The position numbers were made by a program, and so were the translations under genes. A stretch of DNA of 64,000 nt from Streptomyces roseolilacinus. Lineage in GTDB: Bacteria > Actinomycetota > Actinomycetes > Streptomycetales > Streptomycetaceae. Shown piece by piece: positions 18,652 to 31,454 of the stretch. The notes under the pieces were generated by a model, which was not told where the DNA came from, searched no databases, and saw nothing but the letters and a program-made list of their open reading frames with translations. The stretch is taken from positions 806,001-870,000 of the forward strand of contig NZ_BMSV01000001.1 of the NCBI RefSeq assembly GCF_014649335.1, read 5' to 3'. The first letter of the stretch is position 1. Each line of letters starts with the position of its first letter.

Positions 18652-19194
18652 ATGAACCCGAAAGGGCCCCTGTCCGCCGTCGCCGTCGCCGCCCTCGTCC
18701 CCCTGACGCTCCTGGCGGGTCCCGCCCCCGCGGCGGCCGCCCCCGACGACGACGCCGTGCGCGCCGACCTGAGGAAGGCGTACAGCGCGACGCAGAAGTA
18801 CCACCGGGTCGAACGGGCCGTCGCCGACGGCTACCTGCCCCTGCGCGGCTGCATCGCCCGCGCCGGGGAGGGCGGCATGGGGTACCACTACGTCAACAAG
18901 GCGTACAACAACACCACCGACCCGACGAAGCCCGCCGCCCTCATGTACGAGAAGTCCGAGGACGGGATGCTGCGGCTGGTCGGGGTGGAGTGGTTCGTCG
19001 AGGACGCCGACCAGGACCTGACGACCGACGACGACCGGCCGACGATGTTCGGCCAGCCCTTCCTCGGGCCGTCGCCCGGGGTCGAGGCCGGCGTGCGGGC
19101 CCACTACGACCTGCACGTCTGGCTCCACAAGCCCAACCCGAAGGGGATGTTCCACGAGTGGAACCCCGACGTGCGCTGCCCCGCGGAGGGCTGA
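18652..19194 (+). CDS. Secreted protein of unknown function
   Basis: 180-aa exported protein. The signal peptide is MNPKGPLSAVAVAALVPLTL ending near AAAAPDD. The mature part has a conserved-looking core: RVERAVADGYLPLRGCIARA, GGMGYHYVNKAYNN, ALMYEKSEDGMLRLVGVEWF, RPTMFGQPFLGP and HYDLHVWLHKPNPKGMFHEW, ending in DVRCP. The two Cys could form one disulfide. I recall similar proteins in many bacteria with the same HY...LxYE...LHVWL pattern and no known role. The start has GAGGAGC upstream. It is divergent from the AraC gene. Confidence 0.8.
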   Translation: MNPKGPLSAVAVAALVPLTLLAGPAPAAAAPDDDAVRADLRKAYSATQKYHRVERAVADGYLPLRGCIARAGEGGMGYHYVNKAYNNTTDPTKPAALMYEKSEDGMLRLVGVEWFVEDADQDLTTDDDRPTMFGQPFLGPSPGVEAGVRAHYDLHVWLHKPNPKGMFHEWNPDVRCPAEG

Positions 19195-19207
19195 GCCGCG
19201 CGCGACG

Positions 19208-19245
19208 CGGCCGGGCGGGGTGCGCCACCGCACCCCGCCCGGCCG
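19208..19245. terminator. 17-bp bidirectional hairpin terminator
   Basis: Perfect arms CGGCCGGGCGGGGTGCG and CGCACCCCGCCCGGCCG with a 4-nt loop. It separates the secreted-protein gene from the end of the nuo operon and should stop transcription in both directions. Confidence 0.92.
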
Positions 19246-19274
19246 TGTCGTACGCGCGCCCGGTACGCCTCCGG

Positions 19275-20924
19275 CTACCGGACGAACACCCCCGCCTGGC
19301 CCGCGAGGTCCAGGAAGTACTGGGGGGCGAGGCCCAGCACCAGCGTCACCGCGACGCCCACGCCGATCGCCGTCGTCGTCAGCGGCGACGGCACGGCGAC
19401 GGTCGGGCCCTCCGGGTGCGGCTCGCTGAAGAACATCAGCACGATGACTCGGATGTAGAAGAACGCGGCGATCGCCGACGCGATCACGCCGACCACCACC
19501 AGCACGCCCGCGCCGCCCTCGGCCGCCGCCTTGAAGACGGCGAACTTGCCGGAGAAGCCGGATGTCAGCGGGATGCCGGCGAAGGCCAGCAGGAACACCG
19601 CGAACACCGCCGCCACCAGCGGCGAGCGCCGTCCCAGGCCCGCCCACTTGGACAGGTGCGTCGCCTCGCCGCCCGCGTCCCGCACCAGCGTGACCACCGC
19701 GAACGCGCCGACCGTCACGAAGGAGTACGCCGCCAGGTAGAACAGCGTCGACGAGACCCCGTCCGGCGTCGCGGCGATGACGCCCGCCAGGATGAACCCG
19801 GCGTGGGCGATCGACGAGTAGGCGAGGAGCCGCTTGATGTCGGTCTGCGTGATCGCGACGATCGCGCCGGCCAGCATCGTGACGATGGCGACGCCCCACA
19901 TGACGGGCCGCCAGTCCCAGCGCAGACCCGGCAGGACCACGTAGAGCAGGCGCAGCATCGCGCCGAACGCCGCGACCTTGGTGGCCGCCGCCATGAAGCC
20001 GGTGACGGGGGTCGGGGCGCCCTGATAGACGTCCGGCGTCCACATGTGGAACGGCACGGCGCCCACCTTGAACAGCAGACCCATCAGCACCATCGCGAAA
20101 CCGATGAGCAGCAGCACGTCGTTGCTCATGGTCGCCGCGAGCGCCGGGTCGACCGTGCCGACCGCGCCGTCCACGACGTCCGCGATCCGGGCGTACGAGA
20201 CGGAGCCCGCGTAGCCGTACAGCAGGGCGATGCCGAACAGCAGGAACGCGGAGGCGAACGCGCCGAGCAGGAAGTACTTGACCGCGGCCTCCTGCGACAT
20301 CATCCGCTTGCGGCGGGCGACGGCGCACAGCAGGTACAGCGGCAGCGAGAAGACCTCCAGCGCGATGAAGAGCGTCAGCAGGTCGTTGGCGGCCGGGAAG
20401 ACGAGCATGCCCGTGATGGCGAACAGCACCAGCGGGAACACCTCGGTGGTGGTGAACCCGGCCTTGACCGCGGCCTTCTCGTGGTCGCTGCCCGGCACGG
20501 CGGCGGCCTCGGCGGCGAACGAGTCGACGCGGTGGCCGTGGTGGGCCGGGTCGAGCCGCCGCTCGGCGAAGGTGAACACCGCGACGAGCGAGGTCAGCAG
20601 GATCGTGCCCTGCAGGAACAGCGCCGGCCCGTCGACGGCGATGGCGCCCATCGCGGAGATCTGCGCCTTCGTCGTGGCGTGCCCGCTGAGGGCGAGGCCG
20701 ACGACCGCGGCGAACGCGCAGGCCAGCGCCACACCGCTGAGGAAGAGCTGCGTGTGGTACCGGGCGCGGCGCGGGACGACGGCCTCCACGAGGACGCCGA
20801 GCACCGCCGCGCCGACCACGATGAGGACCGGGGCCAGCTGGACGTACTCGATCTCCGGCGTGGGGATCTCACCGAGCGGCTCGGCGGCCGCCGTCCACAG
20901 GCTGTGGAAGTCCGTAGTGCTCAC
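19275..20924 (-). CDS. nuoN: NADH-quinone oxidoreductase subunit N
   Basis: 549-aa antiporter-like membrane subunit of complex I, last gene of the operon. It has about 14 helices; the proton-channel segment LFKVGAVPFHMWTPDVYQGA carries the conserved Lys and Trp, and DIKRLLAYSSIAHAGF is the second signature. Between the early helices is a hydrophilic insert around residues 105-135 rich in His and Asp. The GTG start overlaps the nuoM stop as GTGA. A strong terminator follows. Confidence 0.95.
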   Translation of the reverse strand: MSTTDFHSLWTAAAEPLGEIPTPEIEYVQLAPVLIVVGAAVLGVLVEAVVPRRARYHTQLFLSGVALACAFAAVVGLALSGHATTKAQISAMGAIAVDGPALFLQGTILLTSLVAVFTFAERRLDPAHHGHRVDSFAAEAAAVPGSDHEKAAVKAGFTTTEVFPLVLFAITGMLVFPAANDLLTLFIALEVFSLPLYLLCAVARRKRMMSQEAAVKYFLLGAFASAFLLFGIALLYGYAGSVSYARIADVVDGAVGTVDPALAATMSNDVLLLIGFAMVLMGLLFKVGAVPFHMWTPDVYQGAPTPVTGFMAAATKVAAFGAMLRLLYVVLPGLRWDWRPVMWGVAIVTMLAGAIVAITQTDIKRLLAYSSIAHAGFILAGVIAATPDGVSSTLFYLAAYSFVTVGAFAVVTLVRDAGGEATHLSKWAGLGRRSPLVAAVFAVFLLAFAGIPLTSGFSGKFAVFKAAAEGGAGVLVVVGVIASAIAAFFYIRVIVLMFFSEPHPEGPTVAVPSPLTTTAIGVGVAVTLVLGLAPQYFLDLAGQAGVFVR

Positions 20925-22492
20925 TTGGCCGCCTCCACATCGGGCCGGGGGTCCTTCTGCTGTACGTCGGACATGGTGTGCCGCACCGCCGGGTTGACGA
21001 TGTCGGTGAGCGGCTTCGGGTAGACGCCGAGGAGGAGCAGCAGCGCGATCAGCGGGGCCACCACGGCCAGCTCGCGCGGCCGCAGGTCGGGCATGGCCCG
21101 GACCTCCTCCTTCACCGGGCCGGTCATCGTCCGCTGGTACAGCACCAGCGTGTAGAGCGCGGCCAGGACGATGCCGGTGGTGGCGACGACGCCCGCGACC
21201 GGGTACCGGGCGAACGTGCCGACCAGGACCAGGAACTCGCTGACGAACGGCGCGAGGCCGGGCAGCGAGAGCGTGGCCAGGCCGCCGACGAGGAACGTGC
21301 CCGCCAGGACCGGGGCGACCTTCTGCACGCCGCCGTAGTCCGCGATCAGGCGCGAGCCGCGCCGCGAGATCAGGAAGCCGGCGACCAGCATCAGCGCGGC
21401 CGTCGAGATGCCGTGGTTGACCATGTAGAGCGTGGCGCCGCTCTGCCCCTGGCTGGTCATCGCGAAGATCCCGAGGACGATGAAGCCGAAGTGGGAGATC
21501 GACGCGTACGCGATCAGGCGCTTGATGTCCCGCTGGCCGACCGCGAGCAGCGCCCCGTACACGATGCTGACCAGGGCGAGGACGATGATCACGGGCGTGG
21601 CCCACCGCGACGCCTCCGGGAACAGGCCGAGGCAGAAGCGGAGCATCGCGAACGTGCCGACCTTGTCGACGACGGCCGTGATGAGCACCGCGACCGGTGC
21701 CGTGGCCTCGCCCATCGCGTTGGGCAGCCAGGTGTGCAGCGGCCACAGCGGGGCCTTCACGGCGAACGCGAAGAAGAAGCCGAGGAACAGCAGCCGCTCC
21801 GTGTTCGTCGCCATGTCCAGCTCGCCGCTCGCCCGGGCGGCGGCGATCTCGGTGAGCGAGAAGTTCCCCGCGACGACGTACAGCCCGATCACCGCGGCGA
21901 GCATGACGAGCCCGCCGGCCAGGTTGTAGAGCAGGAACTTCACCGCGGCGTACGACCGCTGGGCGGCCGCCCTGTCGTCGCCGCCCGCGTGGGCGCGGTC
22001 CCCGAAGCCGCCGATGAGGAAGTACATCGGGATGAGCATGGCCTCGAAGAGGACGTAGAAGAGGAAGACGTCGGTGGCCTCGAAGGAGAGGATCACCATC
22101 GCCTCGACCATGAGGATCAGGGCGAAGAAGCCTTGGGTGGGCCGCCACCGCTTCGAGTGGGTCTCCAGGGGGTCGGCGTCGTGCCAACCGGCGAGGACGA
22201 CGAACGGCACGAGCAGCGCGGTGAGCGCGATCAGCGCCACGCCGATGCCGTCCACGCCCAGCTCGTACCGCACCCCGAAGTCCTTGATCCAGGCGTGCGA
22301 CTCGGTGAGCTGGTACCGGTCGCCGCCGGGGTCGAAGCGGACCATGACGGCCACCGCGAGCGCGAGCGTGCCGAGCGAGAACAGCAGCGCCAGCCACTTG
22401 GCGGTGGTGCGCCGGGCGGCCGGGACGGCGGCGGTGACGATCGCACCGGCCGCCGGCAGCGCCGCCGCCGCGGTCAGGAGGGGAAAGGACAT
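20921..22492 (-). CDS. nuoM: NADH-quinone oxidoreductase subunit M
   Basis: 523-aa antiporter-like membrane subunit. Signatures are YVLFEAMLIPMYFLIG, the channel motif AFAVKAPLWPLHTWLPNAMGEA and GQRDIKRLIAYASISHFGFI. ATG 22492 was chosen because it begins the usual MSFPLL N-terminus; a GTG at 22501 would give a 4-bp overlap with nuoL like most junctions in this operon and cannot be excluded. Confidence 0.95.
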   Translation of the reverse strand: MSFPLLTAAAALPAAGAIVTAAVPAARRTTAKWLALLFSLGTLALAVAVMVRFDPGGDRYQLTESHAWIKDFGVRYELGVDGIGVALIALTALLVPFVVLAGWHDADPLETHSKRWRPTQGFFALILMVEAMVILSFEATDVFLFYVLFEAMLIPMYFLIGGFGDRAHAGGDDRAAAQRSYAAVKFLLYNLAGGLVMLAAVIGLYVVAGNFSLTEIAAARASGELDMATNTERLLFLGFFFAFAVKAPLWPLHTWLPNAMGEATAPVAVLITAVVDKVGTFAMLRFCLGLFPEASRWATPVIIVLALVSIVYGALLAVGQRDIKRLIAYASISHFGFIVLGIFAMTSQGQSGATLYMVNHGISTAALMLVAGFLISRRGSRLIADYGGVQKVAPVLAGTFLVGGLATLSLPGLAPFVSEFLVLVGTFARYPVAGVVATTGIVLAALYTLVLYQRTMTGPVKEEVRAMPDLRPRELAVVAPLIALLLLLGVYPKPLTDIVNPAVRHTMSDVQQKDPRPDVEAAK

Positions 22493-22497
22493 CGCGG

Positions 22498-24438
22498 TCA
22501 CACCGCCCTCATCAGCAGGGTCGCGGCGATCAGCACCGCAGCACCTCCGAACATCGAGACCGCATAGGAGCGGGCAAAGCCGTTCTGCAGCTTGCGCATC
22601 CGGCCGGAGAGACCGCCCATCGCCGCCGCCGTGCCGTTGACGACGCCGTCGACGAGGGAGTGGTCGACGTAGACCAGCGAGCGGGTGAGGTGCTCGCCGC
22701 CGCGCACGAGGACCACGTGGTTGAAGTCGTCCTGGAGGAGGTCGCGGCGGGCCGCCCGGGTGAGCAGCGAGCCGCGCGGCGCGACCACGGGCACGGGCCT
22801 GCGCCCGTACTGCGCGTACGCGATGCCGACGCCGATCAGCAGGACGACGACCGTCGCCGTGGTGACGACCGCGGCGCTGACCGGCGGGTGGCCGTGCTGG
22901 AAGTCCGTGACGGGCTCCAGCCAGTGCACGAACGCGCTGTTCAGCGAGAACAGCCCGCCCGCGAAGACCGACCCGAAGGCCAGCAGGATCATCGGGACGG
23001 TCATGGACTTCGGGGACTCGTGCGGGTGCGGCATCTCGCCGGGCGCCGCCTCGACGCCCGGTTCGACCCCGGCCGTCGTGTCCGGGTCGGGCGCGGGCTG
23101 CCAGCGCTTCTCACCGAAGAACGTCATGATCATCACGCGGGTCATGTAGTACGCGGTGATCCCGGCGCCGAGCAGGGTGACCGCGCCGAGGATCCAGCCC
23201 TCGGTGCCGCCCTTCGCGAACGCCGCCTCGATGATCTTGTCCTTGGACCAGAAGCCCGACAGGCCGGGGAAGCCGATGATCGCCAGGTAGCCGAGGCCGA
23301 ACGTCACGAACGTGACGGGCATGTACGTCCGCAGGCCGCCGTACTTGCGCATGTCGACCTCGTCGTTCATGCCGTGCATGACTGATCCGGCCCCGAGGAA
23401 CAGGCCGGCCTTGAAGAAGCCGTGCGTCACCAGGTGCATGATCGCGAAGGCGTAGCCGATCGGGCCGAGGCCGGCCGCGAGGATCATGTAGCCGATCTGC
23501 GACATCGTCGAACCGGCGAGGGCCTTCTTGATGTCGTCCTTCGCGCAACCGACGATCGCACCGAAGAGGAGCGTGACCGCGCCGACCACCACGACGGCGA
23601 GCTGCGCGTCCGGCGCCGCGTTGAAGATCGCGCCGGAACGGGTGATCAGGTACACGCCGGCCGTCACCATCGTCGCCGCGTGGATGAGCGCCGACACCGG
23701 GGTCGGGCCCTCCATCGCGTCGCCGAGCCAGGACTGCAGCGGCACCTGCGCGGACTTGCCGCACGCGGCGAGCAGCAGCATCAGCCCGATCGCCGTCAGC
23801 ATGCCCTCGGACGCCTCCCCCGCCGAGCCGAGCACCGGCCCGAAGGCGAACGTCCCGAACGTGGTGAACATCAGCATGATCGCGACGGAGAGGCCGATGT
23901 CGCCGACGCGGTTGACCAGGAACGCCTTCTTCGCGGCCGTCGCCGCGCTCGGCTTGTGCTGCCAGAACCCGATCAGCAGGTACGAGGCGAGGCCCACGCC
24001 CTCCCAGCCGAAGTACAGCAGCAGGTAGTTGTCGGCGATGACGAGCAGCAGCATCGCCGCGAGGAACAGGTTCAGGTAGCCGAAGAAGCGGCGGCGGCGC
24101 TCGTCGTGCTCCATGTACCCGATGGAGTAGACGTGGATGAGCGTGCCGACACCGGTGATGAGCAGGACGAACGTCATCGACAGCTGGTCCAGCTGGAAGG
24201 CGACGTCCGCCTGGAAGCCCTCGACCGGCACCCAGCTGAACAACCGCTGGTGCACGGCCCGTTCCTCCGGGCCCTTCCCCAGCATGTCGGCGAAGAGGAC
24301 CACGCCGACGACGAAGGAGGCGGCGGCCAGCAGCGTGCCGAGCCAGTGCCCGGCCTTGTCCAGCCGCCGGCCGCCGCACAGCAGGACGGCCGCTCCGAGC
24401 AGGGGCGCCGCGACGAGCAGCGCGATCAGGTTCTCCAC
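22498..24438 (-). CDS. nuoL: NADH-quinone oxidoreductase subunit L
   Basis: 646-aa largest antiporter-like subunit, with about 16 helices. Signatures are [37 protein letters not shown], the channel motif [20 protein letters not shown] and [18 protein letters not shown]. The C-terminal amphipathic lateral helix region follows the periplasmic loop rich in Pro and Glu. It starts 14 bp after nuoK, one of only two real gaps in the operon. Confidence 0.96.
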   Translation of the reverse strand: MENLIALLVAAPLLGAAVLLCGGRRLDKAGHWLGTLLAAASFVVGVVLFADMLGKGPEERAVHQRLFSWVPVEGFQADVAFQLDQLSMTFVLLITGVGTLIHVYSIGYMEHDERRRRFFGYLNLFLAAMLLLVIADNYLLLYFGWEGVGLASYLLIGFWQHKPSAATAAKKAFLVNRVGDIGLSVAIMLMFTTFGTFAFGPVLGSAGEASEGMLTAIGLMLLLAACGKSAQVPLQSWLGDAMEGPTPVSALIHAATMVTAGVYLITRSGAIFNAAPDAQLAVVVVGAVTLLFGAIVGCAKDDIKKALAGSTMSQIGYMILAAGLGPIGYAFAIMHLVTHGFFKAGLFLGAGSVMHGMNDEVDMRKYGGLRTYMPVTFVTFGLGYLAIIGFPGLSGFWSKDKIIEAAFAKGGTEGWILGAVTLLGAGITAYYMTRVMIMTFFGEKRWQPAPDPDTTAGVEPGVEAAPGEMPHPHESPKSMTVPMILLAFGSVFAGGLFSLNSAFVHWLEPVTDFQHGHPPVSAAVVTTATVVVLLIGVGIAYAQYGRRPVPVVAPRGSLLTRAARRDLLQDDFNHVVLVRGGEHLTRSLVYVDHSLVDGVVNGTAAAMGGLSGRMRKLQNGFARSYAVSMFGGAAVLIAATLLMRAV

Positions 24439-24452
24439 GATTCAGCGACCCC

Positions 24453-24752
24453 TTACAGCTTCATCAGGCTGGCGTCGTCGACCGAGGCCGAATGGCGGGC
24501 ACGGAACAGGGACACGATGATCGCCAGCCCGACCACGACCTCCGCGGCGGCGACGACCATCGTGAAGAAGGCGATGATCTGGCCGTCCAGGTTGCCGTGC
24601 ATCCGGGAGAACGCGACCAGCGCCAGGTTGCAGGCGTTGAGCATCAGCTCCACGCACATGAACAAGATGATCGCGTTGCGCCTGATCAGCACCCCGGCCG
24701 CGCCGATGGTGAACAACAAGGCGGCGAGATACAGGTAGTTGACGGGATTCAC
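24453..24752 (-). CDS. nuoK: NADH-quinone oxidoreductase subunit K
   Basis: 99-aa three-helix membrane subunit. The two conserved membrane Glu residues are in [13 protein letters not shown] and [16 protein letters not shown] start overlapping the nuoJ stop (GTGA). Confidence 0.95.
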   Translation of the reverse strand: MNPVNYLYLAALLFTIGAAGVLIRRNAIILFMCVELMLNACNLALVAFSRMHGNLDGQIIAFFTMVVAAAEVVVGLAIIVSLFRARHSASVDDASLMKL

Positions 24753-25576
24753 TTGGCCGCCTCCTCTCCGTCCCGCCGGCGGCCCAGCCGCTCCTCGGAA
24801 CGCTGCTCCAGCGCCCGCAGGTCCTCCAGCGCCTGCGTCGAGACGTCGCGGACCTGACCGCGCGCCCGCAGCGTGCGGTTCACGGTCAGCTCGGACGGGG
24901 TGCCGTCCGGCAGCAGGCCGGCGATGTCCACGGCGTTGTGCCGGGCGTACACGCCGGGTGCCGGCAGCGGCGGGAGCTGCTTGCCCTCGCGCACCCGCTG
25001 CTCCGACAGCTCCCGCTGCGTGCGGGCCCGCTCGGTGCGCTCCCGGTGCGTCAGCACCATCGCGCCGACCGCGGCCGTGATGAGCAGCGCGCCCGTGATC
25101 TCGAAGGCGAAGACGTACTTGGTGAACAGCAGCGCCGCCAGGCCCTCGACGTTGCCGCCGGCGTTCGCCGCGCCCAGTCCGTTGAAGGTGTCCAGCGAGG
25201 CGCGGCCGATGCCGGCGACCAGCAGCGCGCCGAAGCCCAGCCCGCACAGCAGGGCCAGCCAGCGCTGGCCCTTGATGGTCTCCTTCAGCGAGTCGGCGGC
25301 GGTCACGCCGACGAGCATCACGACGAAGAGGAACAGCATCATGATCGCGCCCGTGTAGACCACGACCTGCACGACGCCCAGGAAGTACGCGCCGTTGGCG
25401 AGGTAGAAGACCGCCAGGATGATCATGGTCCCGGCCAGGCACAGCGCGCTGTGCACGGCCTTGCGCATCAGTACGGTGCACAGCGCGCCGATCACCGCGA
25501 CCGTGCCGAGCAGCCAGAACTGCACGGCCTCACCGGTCGAGGTGGTGGAGGCGGCGGCCAGCGTGCTCGCGGTCAT
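24749..25576 (-). CDS. nuoJ: NADH-quinone oxidoreductase subunit J
   Basis: 275-aa membrane subunit with five helices; [20 protein letters not shown] and [20 protein letters not shown] are the family signatures. A hydrophilic C-terminal extension of about 85 residues, typical of actinobacterial NuoJ, follows the last helix. ATG start inside the nuoI stop (ATGA). Confidence 0.95.
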   Translation of the reverse strand: MTASTLAAASTTSTGEAVQFWLLGTVAVIGALCTVLMRKAVHSALCLAGTMIILAVFYLANGAYFLGVVQVVVYTGAIMMLFLFVVMLVGVTAADSLKETIKGQRWLALLCGLGFGALLVAGIGRASLDTFNGLGAANAGGNVEGLAALLFTKYVFAFEITGALLITAAVGAMVLTHRERTERARTQRELSEQRVREGKQLPPLPAPGVYARHNAVDIAGLLPDGTPSELTVNRTLRARGQVRDVSTQALEDLRALEQRSEERLGRRRDGEEAAK

Positions 25577-26226
25577 GCCCCGACCACCTTCCCGGACGCG
25601 GGCTCGTTCCCGCCGAAGTCCGACGCGGCCTCCTGCGGGGGCTGCTCGCCCTTGCCGGCCGCGACCTGCCGGACCGTGCCCGGCGCCGCCTCGTGCACCA
25701 GGCCCCGGTAGTAGTCCTGCTCGTCCATCCCCGGGTGGATGGCGTGGGGCGTGTCGACCATGCCCTCCGTCAGGCCCGCGAGGAGCTGCTCCTTGGTGTA
25801 GATCAGGTTCTCGCGGGAGCTGTCGGCGAGCTCGAACTCGTTCGTCATCGTCAGCGCGCGCGTCGGGCACGCCTCGATGCACAGCCCGCACAGGATGCAG
25901 CGGGCGTAGTTGATCTGGTAGACGCGGCCGTACCGCTCGCCGGGCGAGTAGCGCTCCTCGTCGGTGTTGTCCGCGCCCTCCACGTAGATGGCGTCGGCGG
26001 GACACGCCCAGGCGCACAGCTCGCAGCCGACGCACTTCTCCAGCCCGTCCGGGTGGCGGTTGAGCTGGTGCCTGCCGTGGAAGCGGGGCGCCGTCGTCTT
26101 CCGCTGCTCCGGGTACTGCTCCGTCAGCCGCTTCTTGAACATGGCCTTGAAGGTCACGCCGAAGCCGGCCACCGGGTTCTGGAAGGGGGTCCGTGGGGTG
26201 TCCCCCCGGGATGACTCAGTAGACAC
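25573..26226 (-). CDS. nuoI: NADH-quinone oxidoreductase subunit I (two 4Fe-4S clusters)
   Basis: 217-aa peripheral-arm ferredoxin-like subunit. Two cluster motifs: [12 protein letters not shown] and [15 protein letters not shown] 26226 gives an 11-bp overlap with nuoH; the frame is open further upstream but only inside nuoH. The C-terminal 45 residues are hydrophilic and variable. Confidence 0.95.
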   Translation of the reverse strand: MSTESSRGDTPRTPFQNPVAGFGVTFKAMFKKRLTEQYPEQRKTTAPRFHGRHQLNRHPDGLEKCVGCELCAWACPADAIYVEGADNTDEERYSPGERYGRVYQINYARCILCGLCIEACPTRALTMTNEFELADSSRENLIYTKEQLLAGLTEGMVDTPHAIHPGMDEQDYYRGLVHEAAPGTVRQVAAGKGEQPPQEAASDFGGNEPASGKVVGA

Positions 26227-27583
26227 CGTCCGTCTCCTTTCCGTCGCCCGCCGTGTCCGCCGGGCCGCTGGCAATCAACTCGCGCTCACCGCGCGGCCGT
26301 CGCCGGGGTACCGGCGGGAGGGTCTGCCCGGGCAGCGGCGGCACCGGGAACCCGCCGGCCATCGGGTCGAACCGGCCGGCCTCCGCGTCGTCCCCGGAGC
26401 CCTCCTCGGCCTCCGCCCGCCGCTCGCGGAACATGTCGGCGACGAAGGACAGCAGCAGCACCGCCAGGACCGCGGCGGCGACGTACAGCACGATCGACTG
26501 GAACGCGACGTTCTCGTTGCGCAGGGCCCGCACGGTCGCGACGAGCATCAGCCAGACGACCGAGACGGGGATGAGGACCTTCCAGCCGAGCTTCATCAGC
26601 TGGTCGTAGCGGACCCGGGGCAGCGTGCCGCGCAGCCACACGAAGAGGAACAGCAGGGCCACGACCTTGCCGACGAACCAGAGCATCGGCCACCAGCCGT
26701 GGTTGGCGCCCTCCCACAGCCCCGAGATCGGGTACGGGGCGCGCCAGCCGCCCAGGAAGAGGGTGACCGAGACGACCGAGACGGTGACCATGTTGATGTA
26801 CTCGGCCAGCATGAACATCGCGAACTTGATCGAGCTGTACTCGGTGTTGAAGCCGCCGACCAGGTCGCCCTCGGACTCCGGCATGTCGAACGGGGCCCGG
26901 TTGGTCTCGCCGACCATCGTCACCATGTAGATCAGGAACGACACCGGCAGCAGCACCACGAACCAGCGGTCCGCCTGCGCGTCGACGATCGCCGAGGTCG
27001 ACATGGACCCGGAGTAGAGGAAGACGGAGGCGAAGGCCGCGCCCATCGCGATCTCGTACGAGATCATCTGCGCGCACGCGCGGAGCCCGCCGAGCAGCGG
27101 GTACGTCGAGCCGGACGACCAGCCGGCGAGGACGATGCCGTAGATGCCGACGGAGGCGACCGCGAGGATGTACAGCATCGCGATCGGCAGGTCGGTCAGC
27201 TGCATCGTGGTGCGCTGGCCGAGGATCGAGACCTCGTTGCCCGCCGGCCCGAAGGGGATCACGGCGATCGCCATGAAGGCGGGGACGGCGGCGACGATCG
27301 GGGCGAGGACGTAGACGACCTTGTCCGCCCGCTTGACGACGACGTCCTCCTTCAGCATCAGCTTGACGCCGTCCGCGAGGGACTGGAGGAGGCCCCAGGG
27401 GCCGTGCCGGTTCGGGCCGATGCGCAGCTGCATCCACGCGACGACCTTGCGCTCCATCACGATGGAGACCAGCACGGTGACCATGAGGAAGGCGAAGCAG
27501 AAGACCGCCTTGAGCACCACGAGCCACCAGGGGTCGCGGCCGAACATGGAGAGGTCCTCGGCCGCGAGGAGGGCCGGGTTCAT
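26216..27583 (-). CDS. nuoH: NADH-quinone oxidoreductase subunit H
   Basis: 455-aa membrane subunit forming the quinone-binding chamber with NuoB/NuoD. Signatures are [20 protein letters not shown], the charged loop [20 protein letters not shown] and [21 protein letters not shown] hydrophilic C-terminal extension of about 75 residues rich in Pro/Arg/Glu is longer than in E. coli, as usual for Streptomyces. Confidence 0.96.
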   Translation of the reverse strand: MNPALLAAEDLSMFGRDPWWLVVLKAVFCFAFLMVTVLVSIVMERKVVAWMQLRIGPNRHGPWGLLQSLADGVKLMLKEDVVVKRADKVVYVLAPIVAAVPAFMAIAVIPFGPAGNEVSILGQRTTMQLTDLPIAMLYILAVASVGIYGIVLAGWSSGSTYPLLGGLRACAQMISYEIAMGAAFASVFLYSGSMSTSAIVDAQADRWFVVLLPVSFLIYMVTMVGETNRAPFDMPESEGDLVGGFNTEYSSIKFAMFMLAEYINMVTVSVVSVTLFLGGWRAPYPISGLWEGANHGWWPMLWFVGKVVALLFLFVWLRGTLPRVRYDQLMKLGWKVLIPVSVVWLMLVATVRALRNENVAFQSIVLYVAAAVLAVLLLSFVADMFRERRAEAEEGSGDDAEAGRFDPMAGGFPVPPLPGQTLPPVPRRRPRGERELIASGPADTAGDGKETDGVY

Positions 27584-30104
27584 GCGCGCACCTCCGAGGG
27601 GTCCGTCGAGTCCGGTGAGTGGGGGGCGGCCGGCGCGGCCGGGGAGCCGGCCTCCGGGGCGATGCGGACCAGGCGGCCGGGGAGCGTGCCCAGGTCGGAC
27701 AGGACGCCGCCGCCGGTCGAGTGGAGCGGCAGCCACACCACCCGGTCGGGCATCTCGGTCACCCGCAGCGGCAGCCGCACGGACCCGGCCGGGCCGGTGA
27801 CCCTGAGCAGGTCGCCGTCCTTGACGCCGGTCTCCGCGGCCGTGGCGGGCGACAGCCGGGCGAGCGCGGCGTGCCGGGTGCCGGCGAGCGCCTCGTCGCC
27901 CTCCTGGAGGCGGCCCAGGTCGAGCAGCATCCGGTGGCCGGCCAGGACGGCCTCGCCCTCACCGGCGCGGGGCAGCGGCAGCCGGGCCTCGGCGGGGTCG
28001 GCGGCCCGCTCGCCGTCCCAGGCGCCGAGCCGGTCCATCTCGCGCCGCACGGTCCGCAGGTCGGGCAGGCCGAGGTGCACGTCCATGGCGTCCGCGAGCA
28101 TGTGCAGGACGCGCGCGTCGGCCGGCGGCAGCGCCTTCGTCATGTGCTCGGGCTTCAGCGCCGCCTCGAACATCCGGACCCGCCCCTCCCAGTCGAGGAA
28201 CGTGCCGGCCTTCTCCGCGACCGCCGCGACCGGGAGGACCACGTCGGCCCGCTCGGTGACCTCGCCGGGCCGCAGCTCCAGCGACACCACGAACGCCGCG
28301 TCGAGCGCCTCACGCGCGCGCTGCGGGTCCGGCAGGTCCGCCACGTCGACGCCGCCGACGAGCAGCGCGCCCAGCTCGCCGGTCGCGGCGGCCTCCACGA
28401 TCTGGCCGGTGTCGCGCCCGTAGCGGTGCGGCAGTTCCCGCACGCCCCAGGCCGTCGCCGTCTCCTCGCGGGCCCGCGGGTCGGTGGCCGGGCGGCCGCC
28501 GGGCAGCAGCGACGGGAGGGCGCCCGCCCAGGCCGCGCCGCGCTCGCCGGCCCGGCGCGGGATCCACACCAGGTGGGCGCCGGTCGCGGTGGCGGCCCGT
28601 ACGGCGGCGGTCAGCGCGCCCGGCACGCCCGCGAGGCGCTCGCCGACGAGGATGACGGCACCCTGCGCGCGCAGGGCCTGGGCCGCCGCCGCGCCCGGAC
28701 CGTCGAGGTCGGTGCCGGCCGCGAGGGCGTCCAGCCACTCGGTCTCCGTGCCGGGCGCGGCGGGCAGCAGCGTGCCGCCCGCCTTCTCCAGGCCGCGGGT
28801 GGCGTACGGGGCGACGGCGTAGGTGCGCTGGCCGTGCTTGCGCCACGCCTTGCGCAGCCGCAGGAAGACGCCGGGCGCCTCCTCCTCGGCCTCGAACCCG
28901 ACGAGCAGCACCGCGGGCGCCTTCTCCAGCGTGCCGTACGTGACGCCGCCGCCGTCCAGGTCGCGGCCGTGGCCGGCGACCCGGGCGGCCAGGAAGTCGG
29001 CCTCCTCGCCGCTGTGCACCCGCGCGCGGAAGTCGACGTCGTTGGTGTCGAGCGCCACGCGCGCGAACTTGGCGTACGCGTAGGCGTCCTCCACCGTGAG
29101 CCGGCCGCCGGTGAGGACGCCGGTGCGGCCCCGGACCAGGCCGCGCGCCGCCGCCTGGAGCGCCTCCGGCCACGACGCGGGCCGCAGGGCGCCGTCGCCG
29201 CCGCGCACGAGGGGCGTGGTGAGGCGGTCCCGCTGCTGCGCGTACCGGAACGCGAAGCGCCCCTTGTCGCACAGCCACTCCTCGTTGACCTCCGGGTCGT
29301 TGGCGGCGAGCCGCCGCATGACCTTGCCGCGCCGGTGGTCGGTGCGGGTGGCGCAGCCGCCGGCGCAGTGCTCGCACACGGACGGGCTGGAGACCAGGTC
29401 GAAGGGGCGGGAGCGGAACCGGTACGCGGCGGAGGTGAGCGCGCCGACCGGGCAGATCTGGATGGTGTTGCCGGAGAAGTACGACTCGAACGGGTCGCCC
29501 TCGCCGGTGCCGACCTGCTGGAGGGCGCCGCGCTCGACCAGCTCGATCATCGGGTCGCCGGCGATCTGCTGGGAGAAGCGGGTGCAGCGGGCGCACAGCA
29601 CGCACCGCTCGCGGTCGAGGAGGACCTGCGTGGAGATCGGGACGGGCTTCTCGTAGGTGCGCTTGCGGCCCTCGAAGCGGGACTCGGCCCGGCCGTGCGA
29701 GACGGCCTGGTTCTGCAGCGGGCACTCGCCGCCCTTGTCGCAGACGGGGCAGTCCAGGGGGTGGTTGATGAGCAGCAGCTCCATCACCCCGACCTGGGCC
29801 TTCTCGGCGACCGGGGAGGTGAGCTGGGTCCTCACCACCATGCCGTCCGTGCACGTGATCGTGCACGAGGCCATCGGCTTGCGCTGGCCCTCGACCTCGA
29901 CGATGCACTGGCGGCAGGCGCCGGCCGGGTCGAGGAGGGGGTGGTCGCAGAACCGGGGGATCTCGATGCCGAGCTGCTCGGCGGCCCGGATGACCAGCGT
30001 CCCCTTGGGGACGGAGACCTCGATGCCGTCGACGGTCAGCGTGACCAGGTCCTCCGGCGGCACCGGGGCGGCCCCGCCGCCGGCGGGGTTCGATGCCATG
30101 ACGG

Positions 30105-30108
<4 letters not shown>
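27580..30108 (-). CDS. nuoG: NADH-quinone oxidoreductase subunit G
   Basis: 842-aa iron-sulfur subunit of the NADH module. The N-terminal 2Fe-2S ligands are in [20 protein letters not shown]; the His/Cys cluster is in [18 protein letters not shown]; a further cluster is in [16 protein letters not shown] with ICPVGAL, plus the extra [13 protein letters not shown] motif. The rest is a molybdopterin-oxidoreductase-like domain that in complex I binds no cofactor. ATG start overlaps nuoF (ATGA). Confidence 0.95.

Positions 30109-31453
<1,345 letters not shown>

Positions 31454-31454
<1 letters not shown>

Noticed and set aside
17290..20328. 1000-codon minus-strand open frame
   Set aside because: It crosses a strong terminator and several real genes in wrong frames; its composition is low-complexity Arg/Gly and no domain is seen.
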